5,321 bases of DNA from contig JAQZAY010000266.1 in assembly GCA_029239415.1 (NCBI GenBank), positions 1 to 5,321 on the forward strand. The letters run 5' to 3'. Numbering within the stretch: the first letter of the stretch is position 1; each line of letters begins with the position of its first letter. A program made the position numbers and the translations under genes. Below the pieces are notes generated by a model that saw only the letters and a program-made list of their open reading frames with translations, was not told where the DNA came from and did no database searches. The DNA is from Pseudomonas sp. GTDB lineage: Bacteria > Pseudomonadota > Gammaproteobacteria > Pseudomonadales > Pseudomonadaceae. Shown piece by piece: positions 5,203 to 5,321 of the stretch.

Positions 5203-5212
5203 CAAAATTTTG
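5203..5212. repeat. Palindrome CAAAATTTTG in the gacA upstream gap
   Basis: A perfect 10-bp AT-rich palindrome, conspicuous in GC-rich surroundings, 42 bp before the gacA start. It lies in the 62-bp gap after the acetyltransferase stop. It may be part of a promoter or a regulator site; I found no confident -35/-10 pair around it. Confidence 0.35.
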
Positions 5213-5243
5213 TTAAGGTACCCGGATCCAATCGCTCCATGCC

Positions 5244-5248
5244 GAGGT
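5244..5248 (+). promoter_or_regulatory. Shine-Dalgarno GAGGT for the TTG start of gacA
   Basis: GAGGT is separated by 6 nt from TTG 5255-5257. It supports initiation at this rare start codon, the one used by pseudomonad gacA genes. Confidence 0.8.
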
Positions 5249-5254
5249 GTCTGC

Positions 5255-5321
5255 TTGATTAGGGTCCTTGTGGTCGACGATCACGATCTGGTGCGTTCCG
5301 GTATCACCCGCATGTTGGCCG
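5255..5321 (+). CDS. gacA: GacA (UvrY) response regulator, N-terminal 22 codons (3' truncated by window edge)
   Basis: The start of the global response regulator that is phosphorylated by the GacS sensor kinase and switches on the small RNAs that titrate RsmA/RsmE, controlling secondary metabolism, biofilm and virulence traits. The visible peptide reads (L/M)IRVLVVDDHDLVRSGITR followed by MLA. This is beta strand 1 of a receiver domain with the acidic pair D8-D9, then helix 1. The phosphoacceptor aspartate and the C-terminal LuxR-type DNA-binding domain lie beyond the window. TTG initiation and the sequence match pseudomonad GacA as I remember it; position 15 is serine where I recall threonine in other species. 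Only 67 bases are present, so intactness cannot be judged. Confidence 0.9.
   Translation, partial: MIRVLVVDDHDLVRSGITRMLA

Noticed and set aside
4665..5240. Antisense 191-codon frame over the acetyltransferase
   Set aside because: The sense frame has complete GNAT motifs A and B. The antisense frame would also run into the gacA leader and shows no domain.

Overview
The window looks like ordinary core chromosome of a fluorescent pseudomonad, most likely the Pseudomonas putida group. The base composition is GC-rich. The truncated gene at the right edge encodes the N-terminus of GacA from a TTG start. The class-III aminotransferase in the middle closely resembles, from memory, the P. putida KT2440 protein PP_4108, which lies near gacA in that genome. 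I see no insertion sequence, integrase, CRISPR array, tRNA or rRNA, and no clear base-composition break that would suggest recent transfer.

Layout, left to right. Positions 1-532 (+) hold the C-terminal end of a SulP-type anion transporter with its STAS domain. It converges on a 142-residue unrecognised protein with a small cysteine cluster (560-988, -, GTG start). After a 173-bp divergent gap comes a 98-residue unrecognised protein (1162-1458, +, TTG start). Its stop codon overlaps, tail to tail, that of an aminotransferase of the GabT/AmaC kind (1455-2711, -). A 452-bp intergenic region follows that has no established gene. It holds several inverted repeats, a plausible sigma-70 promoter and a 37-codon open frame behind a Shine-Dalgarno sequence. 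Beyond it is a GabP-type amino acid permease (3164-4570, +), followed by a strong GC-rich hairpin that is probably its terminator. A GNAT acetyltransferase (4689-5192, +) and the first 22 codons of gacA (5255 to the window edge, +) complete the window.

The clearest functional unit is the divergent pair of omega-amino-acid or 2-aminoadipate aminotransferase and GabP-type permease. An importer and the transaminase for its substrate would be expressed from a shared control region. In P. putida KT2440 the PP_4108 enzyme acts on 2-aminoadipate in D-lysine catabolism, so the permease may carry a lysine-derived amino acid rather than, or as well as, GABA; this is inference. GacA is the response regulator of the GacS/GacA-Rsm global system. 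The GNAT gene just upstream has a 62-bp gap to it, and no functional link is evident.

The best candidates for something undescribed are regulatory: the dyads and short translated-looking frame in the permease leader, and a 33-codon frame whose stop overlaps the ribosome binding site of the TTG-start gene. I found no strong evidence of a new multi-gene system.
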